NCBI RefSeq assembly: GCF_018812025.1
Contig: NC_063049.1
Location: 8,034,602-8,098,601, forward strand
DNA length: 64,000 nucleotides
Origin: Megalobrama amblycephala
Taxonomy: Eukaryota; Chordata; Actinopteri; Cypriniformes; Xenocyprididae
Direction: 5' to 3'
Numbering within the stretch: position 1 is the stretch's first letter; every line of letters begins with the position of its first letter. A model generated the notes under the pieces. It searched no databases. It was given only the letters and a program-made list of their open reading frames with translations, and was not told where the DNA came from. The translations under genes were made by a program, and so were the position numbers. Of the stretch, positions 22,597 through 32,749 are shown piece by piece.

Positions 22597-22990
22597 CACA
22601 CACACACACACACATGTTGGGTTTCTGTGTTTTATGGGGACTTTATATAGACATAATGATACTGTACAAACTGTATCTTCTCTCCACTAACACTAACTCT
22701 ACCCCTAAACCTACCCATCACACAAAACTTTCTGCATTTTTACATTTTCAAACAACAGCACTTAGTATGATTTATAAGCTGTTTTCCTCATGGGGACAAA
22801 AAATGTCCCCGCAATGTAGGGAATACCTGAACTACACACATGCACACACACTCATACGCACACAAACCTTATTTGTTATGTTTATTAATCTCAGGTTTTA
22901 TCATCCTTTTATTTGTCCCTCACAATGTAAGTTAAACCTGTACACACACAAAATGTCTTCATTTCAAACTGCAGATGAACTGATTAAAAC
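22597..22990. repeat. Dispersed repeat with CA microsatellite at wipf1 3' end
   Basis: A (CA)n run at 22,597-22,613 leads into TGTGTTTTATGGGGACTTTA, AAACTGTATCTT, CCCTAAACCTACCCATCAC and GCTGTTTTCCTCATGGGGAC, a familiar cyprinid repeat order. It may overlap the end of the wipf1 3' UTR. Confidence 0.55.
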
Positions 22991-23152
22991 AAACTTTTGA
23001 CAGAATGCACTTTAATTGCCATATCTGGACATACATTTTTACTATGATTTGAAATAAAATGAAAGAAATAAAATGTAAAGGTAAAAAATGAGTTCTTGAG
23101 TCTCATTCGGCAGATGAAAATCCAGCTCACATTATAATAATGCCAAAACATT
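22908..23152 (-). terminator. wipf1 3' UTR with candidate poly(A) signals
   Basis: Downstream of the stop the minus strand has ATTAAA at 23,016-23,011 and AATAAA at 22,913-22,908. Below this a dispersed repeat begins, so the 3' UTR may be short. Which signal is used cannot be told from sequence. Confidence 0.35.
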
Positions 23153-23199
23153 TCATCTGGGTATTGGTGGCAAAGGTGGCGCTCCTCTGTCTCTGATTC
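23153..23199 (-). CDS. wipf1: wipf1 coding exon 7 (C-terminus and stop)
   Basis: Acceptor TTGTTTTTCAG before 23,199. It encodes [15 protein letters not shown] and stops with TGA at 23,155-23,153. The ending is identical in type to the human C-terminus ([11 protein letters not shown]). Confidence 0.95.
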
Positions 23200-26100
23200 C
23201 TGAAAAACAAGCAGATATAAACTGACTATTCTGACATTAAAACAATATGCGAAACTTTTACACGTCTATTGTAAAAGCAGAAAAACACAACCAATCATCA
23301 AATCCTATGTGGGTGGACATTAGCATCAGACTAGATTCACAACAACACACAATTTTGCTCACCTTTGCCCCCGGCCTTACTGGGGTAAGACTTAGAGAAG
23401 GAGACGTACGGCTCTGGTGGAGGTAATTCAGACAGAGGATGGAAGGAGAACCTCGTCCCCCACTCATCTAGAGGAAAAGAATACAAAAGAATATGAGTCA
23501 GTCGATAACAATTATATTAGCACTCAGTTTTTCAGTAGCACAGTTTTGATTCATTTACATAACCATATGTACATCTGCTGTCTGTAGACATTAAAGGAAA
23601 GTTTCACCCACAATGAAAATCTGTCATCTTTTACTTCCAAACCTGTATGTCTTTCTTTCTCCTCCAGAACACAGCAACCAAACGGTTTCAGTTCCTTTTG
23701 ACTTCGATTGTATTTTTTGTTTAAGTCAATGGGAACCGAAACAGTTTGGTTACCCACATTCTTCAAAATATTATCTTTAACATTTCACTGAAGACAGAAA
23801 GAAAGTCATACGGGTTTGGAACAACATGCTTTGTTTGCAAAAAACAAACAAACAAACAAATATAATTTACCATTTTATTTACAAAATATTAATCTCCATC
23901 AAGTTTGCGAGAGCACCATGACGCACGTGTGTTGTTGACGTGAGAGCAGATGTTGTTGCAGGAACAAGCGTTGGAGATAAAAATTTTGTAAATAAAGTGG
24001 AAATTACATTTTTACCCTCAAACAAAGCACTTAGTAGCATGTTTACCCACCACGCAAAACATGCAATTGCATGGGGCCCCGCGGGCTTGGGAGGGCCCCC
24101 GATTTCAAAACGCTGCTTCAGGAAGCTTCGGAGCGTTATGAATCAGTGTAACGAATCATGATTCGGATCGCGTGTCAAACCGCCAAACTGCTGAAATCAC
24201 GTGACTTTGGCGCTCCGAAGCTTCCTGAAGCAGTGTTTTGAAATCAGCCATCACTAAATAAGTCGTTATTTTGTTTTTTTTGGCGCTCCAAAAATATTCT
24301 CGTCGCTTTATAATATTAATATTGAACCACTGTACTCACATGAACTGATTTAAATATGTTTTTAGTACATGAATGGATCTTGAGAGAGGAAATGTCATTG
24401 CTCCCAATGGAGGCCTCACGGAGCCATAGGATTTCAACAAAAATATCTTAATTTGCGTTCCGAAGATGAACGAAGGCACAAAATAAACATGAATGAACAA
24501 CTAAAGGTATGTTAAAAGATACAAAATCCATATCATGTCTCGTGTAATCGCGCTCAATCATTGTTTCATACGCGGAAAATAAAAACGCTGGTAAACAAAC
24601 AAATGTAACGTTACATTTACCTCAGAATATATGCACCACATTACATATTAATTATATTTTTTAATGTTATTTAATATATAATGCATGTTTGAATAAATCT
24701 ATCAAGCCACCATTTAAATGTTTATATTTCAAAAGAAGAATTGGAGTAGAAATAATTTTAAAGTTAGTAGGCATAACTATGATGATAGACAGGCAGGAAA
24801 TTATGCAAAACATAAAACAGGTTTATATAAGCCTAATCTTTCCATTATTGTTAATAATAGTTGCAACCTGCACTGAAAAACTCCTGGAGATTTGCTTAGT
24901 GCCCCCAATAACCTAAACACGCCGCTGAAAGCACTCACATTGCTTCATAAAATTGAAGTTAAACCAGTGGAGTCACATGGAGTACTTTAATTATGTCTTT
25001 CTGTGGCTTGAAAGAGGCTGTCAGTGTCAATGGAGGGAATGCTCTCAGATTTAATCAGAAATATCTTAATTTGTGCTCCAAAGATGAACAAAGGTCTTAC
25101 GGGTGTCTAACGGCATGATGGTGAGTAATGAATGACAGAATTTTTATTTTGGGGTGAACTATCCCTTTAAGACCACAGAGGTTCTGTGGCAGTCATACCT
25201 GTGGCAGGTGGTGGAGGGCACTGGTAGCCGTTGATGGTGTCGGGGGGAGGTGCGGGAGGGAAGCTGGGAACTCTGGCAGGGTCTGGGGGCAGAGGGGGTC
25301 TGCCTGATCCACCGGGACGATTCGGAGGAGGTGCGGGGGAAGACATCCCGGCTCTGTTTCCTCCTGCTGGTGGAGGTGGAAGAGGACCTGGAGGGCAGGT
25401 TCAGTCGCGTAATGAGGAATCCACAAAATAATAAAACAATGTCTTGTTTTTAAACCTCATAACAGTCAACTGAACCGTGTGTCTACAGGCATTTCCAAAT
25501 TCACATTTCAATTACCTGGGGAATATTTTAAAAGCACATTAAGGTGTAATTCCCACTATTACTAATTACTCCATTGTGGTCAGTAAGATTTTTTAAATAA
25601 TACTATTCATCAAGGAATTGATAAACTGATCAAAAGTGACAGTAAAGACATTTATAAAGTCATAAATGATTTCTATTTTAAATTAATACCTTAAAAAATA
25701 ATCGTATGAACTTTCTATTTATCAAAGAATCCTGAAAAAAAGTTTCATGGTTTCCACAAAAGTATTAAGCAGCACAACTGTTGATAATAATATTGATATA
25801 TTGAAATATTGATAATAATAAAAACTATTGTTAATAAATGAGCATCAAAAATAATTGATACCTGAGCTCAAATCATCACATCTGAAGGATCATGTGACAC
25901 TGAAGACTGGAGTAACAATGCTGAAAATTCAGCTTTGATCACAGGAATAAATTACATTTTAAATGATAAGAAAACAGAGAATTGTGATTTTAAATGCTAA
26001 CAATGTTTTCAAATATTACTGTTTTTATTCTATTTTTATTTTGAAAAATGGAGATACATTTTTCAATAATTTTACCAACCCCAAACTTTTGAGCAAAAAC

Positions 26101-29100
26101 ATGTTTTATTATATAAATGCAATATTAACCTCAGTTTTTTAAAGATAGATGTCATATTAGTTAGTCATACTAGTTGCATTTTAAATTATGTCACTACTTT
26201 GGTTCGAGCAGATGTTGCCATTTCCGTTATGTCATGGCAAAAAATGTTTTGGTATTTCATATGACCTCGATATCACTTTCCATCTTGTCAGTCTTATGTA
26301 ATAATAAGCAAATAGTCGATATGTATAACCCTAATAAATGCCTTAATAGCGTCTGTTACGTAAGCCATCCGCCATATCTGTCAGTGAACATGCGAAGCAA
26401 GTTGACTAAGCGCCTGCAATCTAGTTATATACGCATGGATGAATATCTAGTATATCTGCAATAGACATCAGTAGATGATTTTCATAGGATTTGCATCCGT
26501 AAGAACTTCAGAAGTTCATCTTCAGAACACAAATTAAGATATTTTTGATAAAATGTCATGAGGCCTGCTTCGCCAGCAAGATCATTTACACTTTCAATGC
26601 CCAGAAAGCTACTAAAGACGTATTTAAAACAGTTCATGTGACTACAGTGGTTCAACCTTAATGTTATGAAGGAGAATACTTTCTGTGCGCCAAAAAAACA
26701 AAATAACGACTTTATTCAAACATATCTAGTGATTGGCAATTTCAAAACACTGCTTCATGAAGCATCGAAACTTTACGAATCATTTGTTTCGAATCAGTGG
26801 TTCGGAGTGCGTATTAAACTGCCAAAGTCACGCCCCTAGTGGTGAACAATTGAAATTTCGAAACACTTATGACGTAACAAAGCGTCATTTACTGAAATCA
26901 CGTGACTTTGGGGCTCCGAATCCATGATTCAAAATAAACGATTCATAAAGCTTCAAGAAGCAGTGTTTTGAAATCGCCCATCACTAGATATTGTCATAAA
27001 GTCGTTGTTTTGTTTGTTTGTTTTTTGGCGCACAAAAAGTATTCTCATCACTTCATAACATTAAGGTTGAACCACTGCAGTCACATGAACTGGGCATTTT
27101 AAAAAGTGTTAATGCACTGCAGGCCTCACCGTCCATCGGATTTCATCAAAAATATCTTAATTTGTGTTTTGAAGATGAATGAAGGCCTTTCAGGTGTGGA
27201 ACGACATGAGGATGAGTAATAAATCACATTATTTTCATTTTTGAGTGAACTAACCCTTTAAGATTTTATTTTCTGTAAAAGCTACTTTGACACAATGTGT
27301 ATTGTGAAAAGTGGCATACAAATAAAATTGACATGAAATTTGACAATATTGTGTGAGTAAAAAAAATAATGTGTCAGTAAAAAATGAGCTACGAAACAGG
27401 AATGACCTTCCTCATACCTGACCGTACGGATGGGCTCCGCCCTGATGGAGGAGGCCTCTCATTGGGCGGTGGTGGCAGTGGGCTGGAGCGTCCAGGTGGA
27501 GGCGGAGGAGGAAGGCTGTTTCTCGGACTGCCTCTAGTGTTGGGCTCCTCCCTTGGGGATGGTGGGATGGGTGGCGCCCCCCCTCTTCCTGGAGGTAAGG
27601 ATGGAGGTGGATTACCCATAGGCCTCTGAGAACTCAATGGTTTATTCTCAGTTGATGGTGGTGGTGGTGGTAGTGGGCCATCTCGAGAAAATGACGCCCT
27701 GCTCCCTCCAGTGGCTGGTGGAGGGGGAGGGAAGTCATCTGAGGGCCTGCCAGGGATTGTTGGTAATGGAGGCCGGGCACTTGCAGGCATTGGTGGAGGA
27801 GGGAAAGAAGTTGGACCATCTCGAGAAAATGATGCTCTGCTTCCTCCAGTGGCTGGTGGTGGGGGAGGGAAGTCATTTGAGGGCCTGCCAGGGATTGTTG
27901 GTAATGGTGGCCGGGCACTTGCAGGCATTGGTGCTGGTGGAAAAGAAGTTGGACCATCACGAGAAAATGACGCCCTGCTCCCTCCAGTGGCTGGTGGAGG
28001 AGGAGGGAAGTCGTCTGAGGGCCTGCCAGGGATTGTTGGTAATGGTGGCCGGGCACTTGCAGGCATTGGTGGAGGAGGGAAAGAAGACTGGGACTCCCTC
28101 GGGGCGGGAGGAAGGCTCGGACGTCTGCCCGGCTGGCTTGGGGGTTGTGAAGGTGAGGAACTTGACGGTCGGTTTCCAGGTAGAGGTGGTGGGCCGCTAG
28201 GAGAGCTGTGCGGGGATGGGCGTGCTGATGATGGTATAGGTGGTGGTCCAGCCCTCCCAGGAGAAGGTCGTCCGGAGACTGGGACTGGGGGTTTGTTTGC
28301 TGCTGGGCTGCTGGGCGCTGGGAATCTCCCCGTTGTGGGAGGCATTGGTGCTCTTACTGTTTTAACGGCACCCAAAAACAAATAAGAAGAAAGGTACAGT
28401 TTCAGTTTTTGTCAATGCAAAAAATAATAGAACTAAATTAGGGTTATTATTGTATTATACAGGTATAGTATAGCATAATATAGCATAGCATTGTATAGTG
28501 TAGTATAGAATATTATAGTAGACATAATCATAGTAAAGAATAGTATAAACACATTTTGATTTCACTTTTTCACAATGCAAAAAAAGGATTAAATTATAAA
28601 TAGAATAAGGATTATTATACTATATTAAAGTATAGTATTGATTTTTATTTTCTGTCACAATGTAAAAAAAATAAATAATTCAATTATAAATTCTTATTAA
28701 ATTCTGTAATAGGATTATGTAATATTTATATTTCATTTTTATTTTATTTTAATTATTTTTAGATTTTTACACCTTTAATTTAAGGCATTAATGTAGTATT
28801 AATTAATACTAAATATGATTTTTTTTTTTTTTTTTTTTAAATGATTACCGTTGTTGCCTCCTGATGATCTCAGTCTTGGCATTCCACCCTGAAACAGCCC
28901 GCCCAGTCCACCTGGAGCTCCACCCCCAAAACCTCCTCCACCTCCTCCTCCTCCTCCTCCTCCTCCCCCTCCTCCACCTCCTCCGCCTCCTTTTGGCTCT
29001 GTGTAAATAAAAAAATATCAATTAATACTTCTATAAATTAATTGCTTTTATTTACTTATAAATAAAATAAAATGTATCGCTTAATGCTTCAGAATGTCTT

Positions 29101-29465
29101 TGGCTCTACACTCCTAAAGTCACCATGAAATCAAAAAATTGACCATTCATATTTTTTAAGGAATATTGCAGTATTTGTTATTTATCCATGCACATCGTTG
29201 TTTTGTTTTTTTTTTTTGTTTTTTTTTTATTATTATTCATGCACCCTCTGTAGTGCCTGGACCAGTGTTATCAGGATGTCTAAAAGACTGGGCAGGGCAA
29301 CCTGTCACTCACATTAGATCGACCAATAGCAAACCAGAAGAACCATTTGTGGTTCTCCAGTGAACAGTTCTTAAAAGAACAGTTTCTCTTTTTTAAAGAA
29401 CATTTTGTGCAATGGAAGGTTTCATGGATTTTAAAAGTTCTTCATGGAACCATTGATTTTTAAGA

Positions 29466-29542
<77 letters not shown>

Positions 29543-32500
29543 ATTGAAAACAAAACAAGTTTAACTCACTGTCCAGAATCGGGCCGCTCCGATCATTGGT
29601 GACCGCTTTCTTCAGTCGAGCCCCTTTGCTGATATCTGACAGTAAAGCATTTCTCCCTTGCTGCTCATTTCTGCTCAGATTCGGCTTCTCTATGTTTGCC
29701 TGTGAAAGTAAATGTAAATTAGAGAGGCTCCATAAACACAACTCAAAATAGATGTTGAATACCAAGAGCTTTGAATAGAATTACATTGTATGTTACATAA
29801 TTAGGCTACACGTTACACAATGCCATACTGTGTGCATTTGTGACCACATGGTTCAAACAGGAATAAGAAAGTACAGTCTTTCATCAGTATTTAATTGTGA
29901 TGACACTTACAGTTGCAAGGAAAAGTATGTGAACCACTTGCAGAATCTGTGAAAATGTTAATAATTTTAACAAAATAAGGGAGATAATACAAAATGCATG
30001 TTATTTTTTATTTAGTACTCTCCTGAGTAAGATATTTTACATAAAAGATGTTTACATATAGTCCACAAGACAAAAAATAGCTGAATTTATTAAAATGACC
30101 CAGTTCAAAAGTATGTGGTTTCATCCAGGTAACCACAAGAAGTATGTGGTCACCTGATGATCCACGACTGTTTTTGTGTTTTGTGATGGTTGTTCATGAG
30201 TCTCTTGTTTGTCCTGAGCAGTTAAACTGAGCTCTGTTCTTCAGAAAAATCCTCCAGCTCCTGCAGATTCATCAGTTTTCAAGCATTTTTTTGCATATTT
30301 GAACCCTTTCCAGCAGTTACTGTATGATTTTGTGATTCATCTTTTCACACTGAGGACATTTGAGGGACTCAAACTCAACTATTAAAAAAAGGTTCAAACA
30401 TTCACTGATGCTCCAGACAAAAACATGATGCATTAATAGATGGGGGGTGAAAACATTTGGAATTTGAAGATCAAGGTAAATTGTATTTAATTTGTCTTCC
30501 GGGAAACATGCAAGTCTTCTGTTGTTTCCGAAGGGCAGTACTAAATTAAAAAAAAAAGATATTCAAGCAAAATAAGAAAAATTTAGACCTCTTTTAATCC
30601 TGTTCAAAAGTTTTCACCCCCCGACTCTTAATGCATCGTGTTTCCTTCTGAAGCATCAGTGAAAGAGTCCCTCAATTGTCCTCAGTGTGAAAAAAACGGA
30701 TCTCAAAATCACACAGTCACTGCTGGAAAGGGTTCAAATACGCAAAAGATGCTGGAAAACTGAAGAATTTTTGGGACCTGGAGATTTTTTCTAAAGAACA
30801 GAGCTCAGTTTAACTGCTCAGAACAAACAAGAGACTGATGAACAACCATCACAAAACATAAAAACAGTCGTGGATCATCAGGTAACCACACACAGTGTTG
30901 AGAATCAATGGTTCACATACTTATGAATGGGGATATTTTAATAAATTCAGCTATTTTTTTTGTCTTATGGATTACATGTAAACATCTTTTATGTATAATA
31001 TCTTACTCAGGACAGTACTAAACAAAAAATAACATGCATTTTGTATGATCTTATTTTGTTAAAATTTTGCACATTTTCACAGATTCTGCAAGTGGTTCAC
31101 ATACTTTTTCTTGCAACTGTATATTGACGTCCTCAGGCTCAATATTTCAACTTATTTATGGGAAAGAAATTGACATGCTTATTGCAACCCCATAATATTC
31201 AATGGTTGAAACAATAAAAACAGCATTTTGGTCAGTTATAAACTTTCTCCAGTGTCTATTTAAATGATATAAATTAAACTAGGTTGAAATACAGTGCATT
31301 AGGGTTTGTTGTTGTTGTTTTATGATAAATAACAACTGGTACTTGGAGCAAGGCTATAGAGAGCTGCAGGGATGTTGTATTTTTGTAGGCCACAACCCGT
31401 AAACAAGTATTTTAGCACTTGTGGTTCCATCATCCTGAAGTCAGTGGGTTTTTTTAACAAGTTTTTTTGTTGTTGTTAAATGCCTGAAGTAAGTCTAGTG
31501 AACATTAGCCTCAAACATCAAGCTCACGGACCGTTGGCTGAAAGTCTGATGCATATGGAACAGAAAATGGGAAACACTTTGGGAGTTTTGAAGTCGTCAT
31601 CTGATTGGTTGAATTCTACAGGCTTTCCGTGCGTGTCGCGTTCTTTAACAGTCTGCCTGGAAACAAAGCTGTCATGATGCCAAAGAAAGCGTTGTTGAGC
31701 GCTTCAACTAAACGCTGGATTTTCAAAAGGCAGCACTGCTGCAGTAAACTTGCATGACGGTCTGTCATTGACTTTATATTTTCACACCACTAAACATGAC
31801 TCTGACCAAAAACGAACTGTGATTGGTTGCTTCACATGTCGGTCATACGTCCTCTTGGGTGGTCCTTGGCCAATGAAAGCTGCCATGGAGTCCAGACCTT
31901 CTGCCGTCAGTCTGAAGGTCTGGCTACGCAAGACTAGCTTTGCATCTGAAATCAAATACCATATAATAGTACACCAAAATAGTATGTCCGAGGTAGGTGA
32001 AACAGTAGGTGAAAAGTACTCGGATGACCTACTACTTCCGCCGAGATTCTGAAGTGTGCATACGATGGACACTTTACTATCCCATGAGGCCATATTCATA
32101 TACTTACAGGTGCTGGTCATGTAATTAGAATATCATCAAAAAGTTGATTTATTTCACTAATTCCATTCAAAAAGTTATATTCAGTTATATTCAGGCACAA
32201 ATGGCACTGTTTCCAGAAAATTACAAATATAAATGATCAACCTGTACACTGCATATCTCCTATTGATCCCAATATCTGATCGCTTGAGCATTTGGTTTAT
32301 GTGAGATCCTGTTCTATTTCATACAAATTAACTAGGTAACACTTTATTTTACAGTGTCCTTGTTACACATGCTATTGTAGTAATACCTATAAATTATGCA
32401 TAATTACATGCAACTAACCCCAAACCAAAGCCCAATCCTAACCCTAACCCTATAGTAAATACATGAAGTTAATTATTATTACACAGTACTTAAATGCATA

Positions 32501-32701
32501 ATTACACTATAACACGGACACCTTAAAATAAAGTGTAACCATGAACTATTAACATAATCATTATGTCCAGTATAAATATTTTGATATTTTTAAATACTAA
32601 TTTAAGCTATTTATGAAAATCTGTAGATCTGAACAATGGTAACATACCACTGCAAAGGTTGGAGGGGGGCCGGGAGGGGGCGGGGGTGGAGGTCCAGGCA
32701 T
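23153..32701 (-). CDS. wipf1: wipf1, WAS/WASL-interacting protein family member 1 (WIP); complete, 537 aa
   Basis: Seven coding exons sum to 1,614 nt with consistent phases. Family knowledge: WIP binds actin through WH2/verprolin sequence, binds and stabilises WASP/N-WASP through its C-terminus, and controls Arp2/3-driven actin assembly in blood and other cells. Seen here: a proline-rich start ([11 protein letters not shown]), a WH2 region at residues 19-60 with the actin-binding LKK at 47-49, a Gly tract at about 64-85, [14 protein letters not shown], a long proline-rich middle with a threefold 46-residue repeat (204-341), and a C-terminal WASP-binding block [15 protein letters not shown] near 494-508, ending PPLPPIPR. 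Human WIP is about 503 aa; the extra length is explained by the repeat. The gene lies 1.9 kb downstream of the gpr155 promoter, same strand. Teleosts have wipf1a and wipf1b; not resolved here. Confidence 0.95.
23363..23467 (-). CDS. wipf1: wipf1 coding exon 6 (WASP-binding motif)
   Basis: Acceptor TTTCCTCTAG before 23,467; donor GGCAAAG|GTGAGC after 23,363; phase 1 in and out. It encodes [20 protein letters not shown] followed by [14 protein letters not shown]. The F-F-P-LPPPEP-Y pattern and the SKSYPSK basic element are the parts of WIP known to wrap around the WASP EVH1 domain. Confidence 0.95.
23590..23860. repeat. Foldback repeat in wipf1 intron
   Basis: AACCAAACGGTTTCAGTTCC is followed 40 bp later by GGAACCGAAACAGTTTGGTT, and outer parts (TGTCTTTCTTTC / GAAAGAAAGTCATA) are also inverted. 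Opens with TTAAAGGAAAGTTTCACCC, like the TTAA-flanked group. Confidence 0.5.
24090..25166. repeat. Fragments of the AGGGTTAGTTCACCC repeat family
   Basis: 24,090-24,480 carries the inner part (GATTTCAAAACGCTGCTTCA, TTTGGCGCTCC, TGAACCACTGTACTCACATG) and 24,950-25,166 a right end finishing in GGGTGAACTATCCCT before TTAA. The middle (24,480-24,950) is AT-rich and may be an insertion. Confidence 0.55.
25199..25387 (-). CDS. wipf1: wipf1 coding exon 5
   Basis: Acceptor TGCCCTCCAG before 25,387; donor GCCACAG|GTATGA after 25,199; 189 nt, phase 1 in and out. It encodes [33 protein letters not shown] and [18 protein letters not shown], the proline-rich segment before the WASP-binding end. The match of [17 protein letters not shown] sequence to the human SAGAPPPPPPSTSIRNGFQ segment fixes the frame. 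Confidence 0.93.
25520..26105. repeat. TTCAGTGTCACATGATCC repeat, minus orientation
   Basis: Carries AGGATCATGTGACACTGAAG at 25,885 and CAGCTTTGATCACAGGAATA after it, in the wipf1 intron between coding exons 4 and 5. The following 26,105-26,480 shows nothing coding. Confidence 0.55.
26490..27257. mobile_element. AGGGTTAGTTCACCC-family element, left end lost
   Basis: Right end reads GAGTGAACTAACCCT followed by TTAA (27,258-27,261). The left arm begins inside the family (TTCATCTTCAGAACACAAAT). Its core contains short inverted copies around GTGACTTTGG and GCAGTGTTTTGAAATCGCC. Confidence 0.6.
27418..28356 (-). CDS. wipf1: wipf1 coding exon 4 (long proline-rich exon with threefold repeat)
   Basis: Acceptor TTAAAACAG before 28,356; donor CGGTCAG|GTATGA after 27,418; 939 nt, phase 1 in and out. 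It encodes residues 112-425. After a Pro/Ser-rich opening it carries three tandem copies of a 46-residue unit (28,081 down to 27,668), each with FPPPPMP or a variant and (D/N)[11 protein letters not shown], followed by [12 protein letters not shown], a [17 protein letters not shown] block and [16 protein letters not shown] with [10 protein letters not shown], which matches the end of the human proline-rich region. Both strands are open here, so plus-strand frames over this exon (27,384-28,385) are shadows. Confidence 0.95.
28440..28560. repeat. Degenerate TATAG/TAGCA microsatellite
   Basis: Repeated ATAGTATAGCATAATATAG-like units in the wipf1 intron. The rest, to 28,840, is AT-rich with a T run at 28,820-28,838 next to the exon 3 donor. 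Confidence 0.5.
28849..28998 (-). CDS. wipf1: wipf1 coding exon 3 (poly-glycine tract)
   Basis: Acceptor TTTACACAG before 28,998; donor AACAACG|GTAATC after 28,849; phase 1 in and out. It encodes KPKGG followed by a run of about 17 Gly encoded by GGA/GGT/GGC, then [20 protein letters not shown] and RSSGGNN. The plus strand shows it as a CCT/CTC trinucleotide tract (28,925-28,990), so the Gly number is probably length-polymorphic. Confidence 0.92.
29340..29531. repeat. Dispersed repeat followed by a 64-bp (AT)n microsatellite
   Basis: Related to 4,440-4,655 (TTAAAGAACATTTTGTG, TTCATGGAACCATTGATTTT). The pure AT run spans 29,468-29,531 and ends 39 bp from the wipf1 WH2 exon donor. Confidence 0.6.
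29570..29699 (-). CDS. wipf1: wipf1 coding exon 2 (WH2 actin-binding domain)
   Basis: Acceptor TACTTTCACAG before 29,699; donor CTGGACA|GTGAGT after 29,570, phase 1. It encodes [26 protein letters not shown] and then [16 protein letters not shown], the verprolin-homology/WH2 actin-binding sequence. The human protein reads KLKK where this one reads RLKK; the central LKK is kept. Confidence 0.96.
29910..31119. mobile_element. Tc1-type foldback element, 1,210 bp
   Basis: Ends CAGTTGCAAGGAAAAGTATG and CATACTTTTTCTTGCAACTG are inverted and flanked by TA on both sides. Almost the whole element is two inverted arms of about 550 bp: for example CACGACTGTTTTTGTGTTTT near 30,160 matches the inverse near 30,860. 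No transposase. Lies in the wipf1 intron between coding exons 1 and 2. Confidence 0.8.
31940..32110. repeat. Dispersed repeat shared with 41,700-41,880
   Basis: Inverse of the block at 41,740-41,850: CTTTACTATCCCATGAGG here, CTCATGGGATAGTAAAGTC there, and both contain ACTTCAGAA/TTCTGAAGTG and GTAGTAAGTCATCC-like parts. 31,200-31,940 shows nothing coding. Confidence 0.5.
32335..32540. mobile_element. 206-bp MITE with 25-bp inverted ends
   Basis: Left end GGTAACACTTTATTTTACAG and right end AAAATAAAGTGTAACC are near-perfect inverted copies. The core has a CCCAATCCTAACCCTAACCC run. It lies 107 bp from the wipf1 exon 1 donor. Confidence 0.65.
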
Positions 32702-32737
32702 AGTTTCTTTTCTGTCCTGTTTTGTTTCACTTTTAAC
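32648..32737 (-). CDS. wipf1: wipf1 coding exon 1 (start codon)
   Basis: Start ATG at 32,701; donor TTTGCAGTG|GTATGT after 32,648, 18 codons, phase 0. It encodes [14 protein letters not shown] then TFAV, matching the short first coding exon of vertebrate WIPF1. The acceptor is either before 32,737 (TCTTTTAG) or before 32,745 (TTTTCACAG); both lie in 5' UTR so the protein is unaffected. Confidence 0.92.
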
Positions 32738-32749
32738 CTAAAAGACTGT

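Noticed and set aside
25193..25453. Frames in both directions over wipf1 exon 5
   Set aside because: Only the minus frame entered in phase 1 from exon 4 gives WIP-like proline-rich sequence; the others are shadows.
27384..28385. Long Gly/Leu/Val-rich frames on the plus strand and an alternate minus frame
   Set aside because: Shadows of the proline-rich wipf1 exon 4; the real frame joins in phase to exons on both sides and matches WIP.
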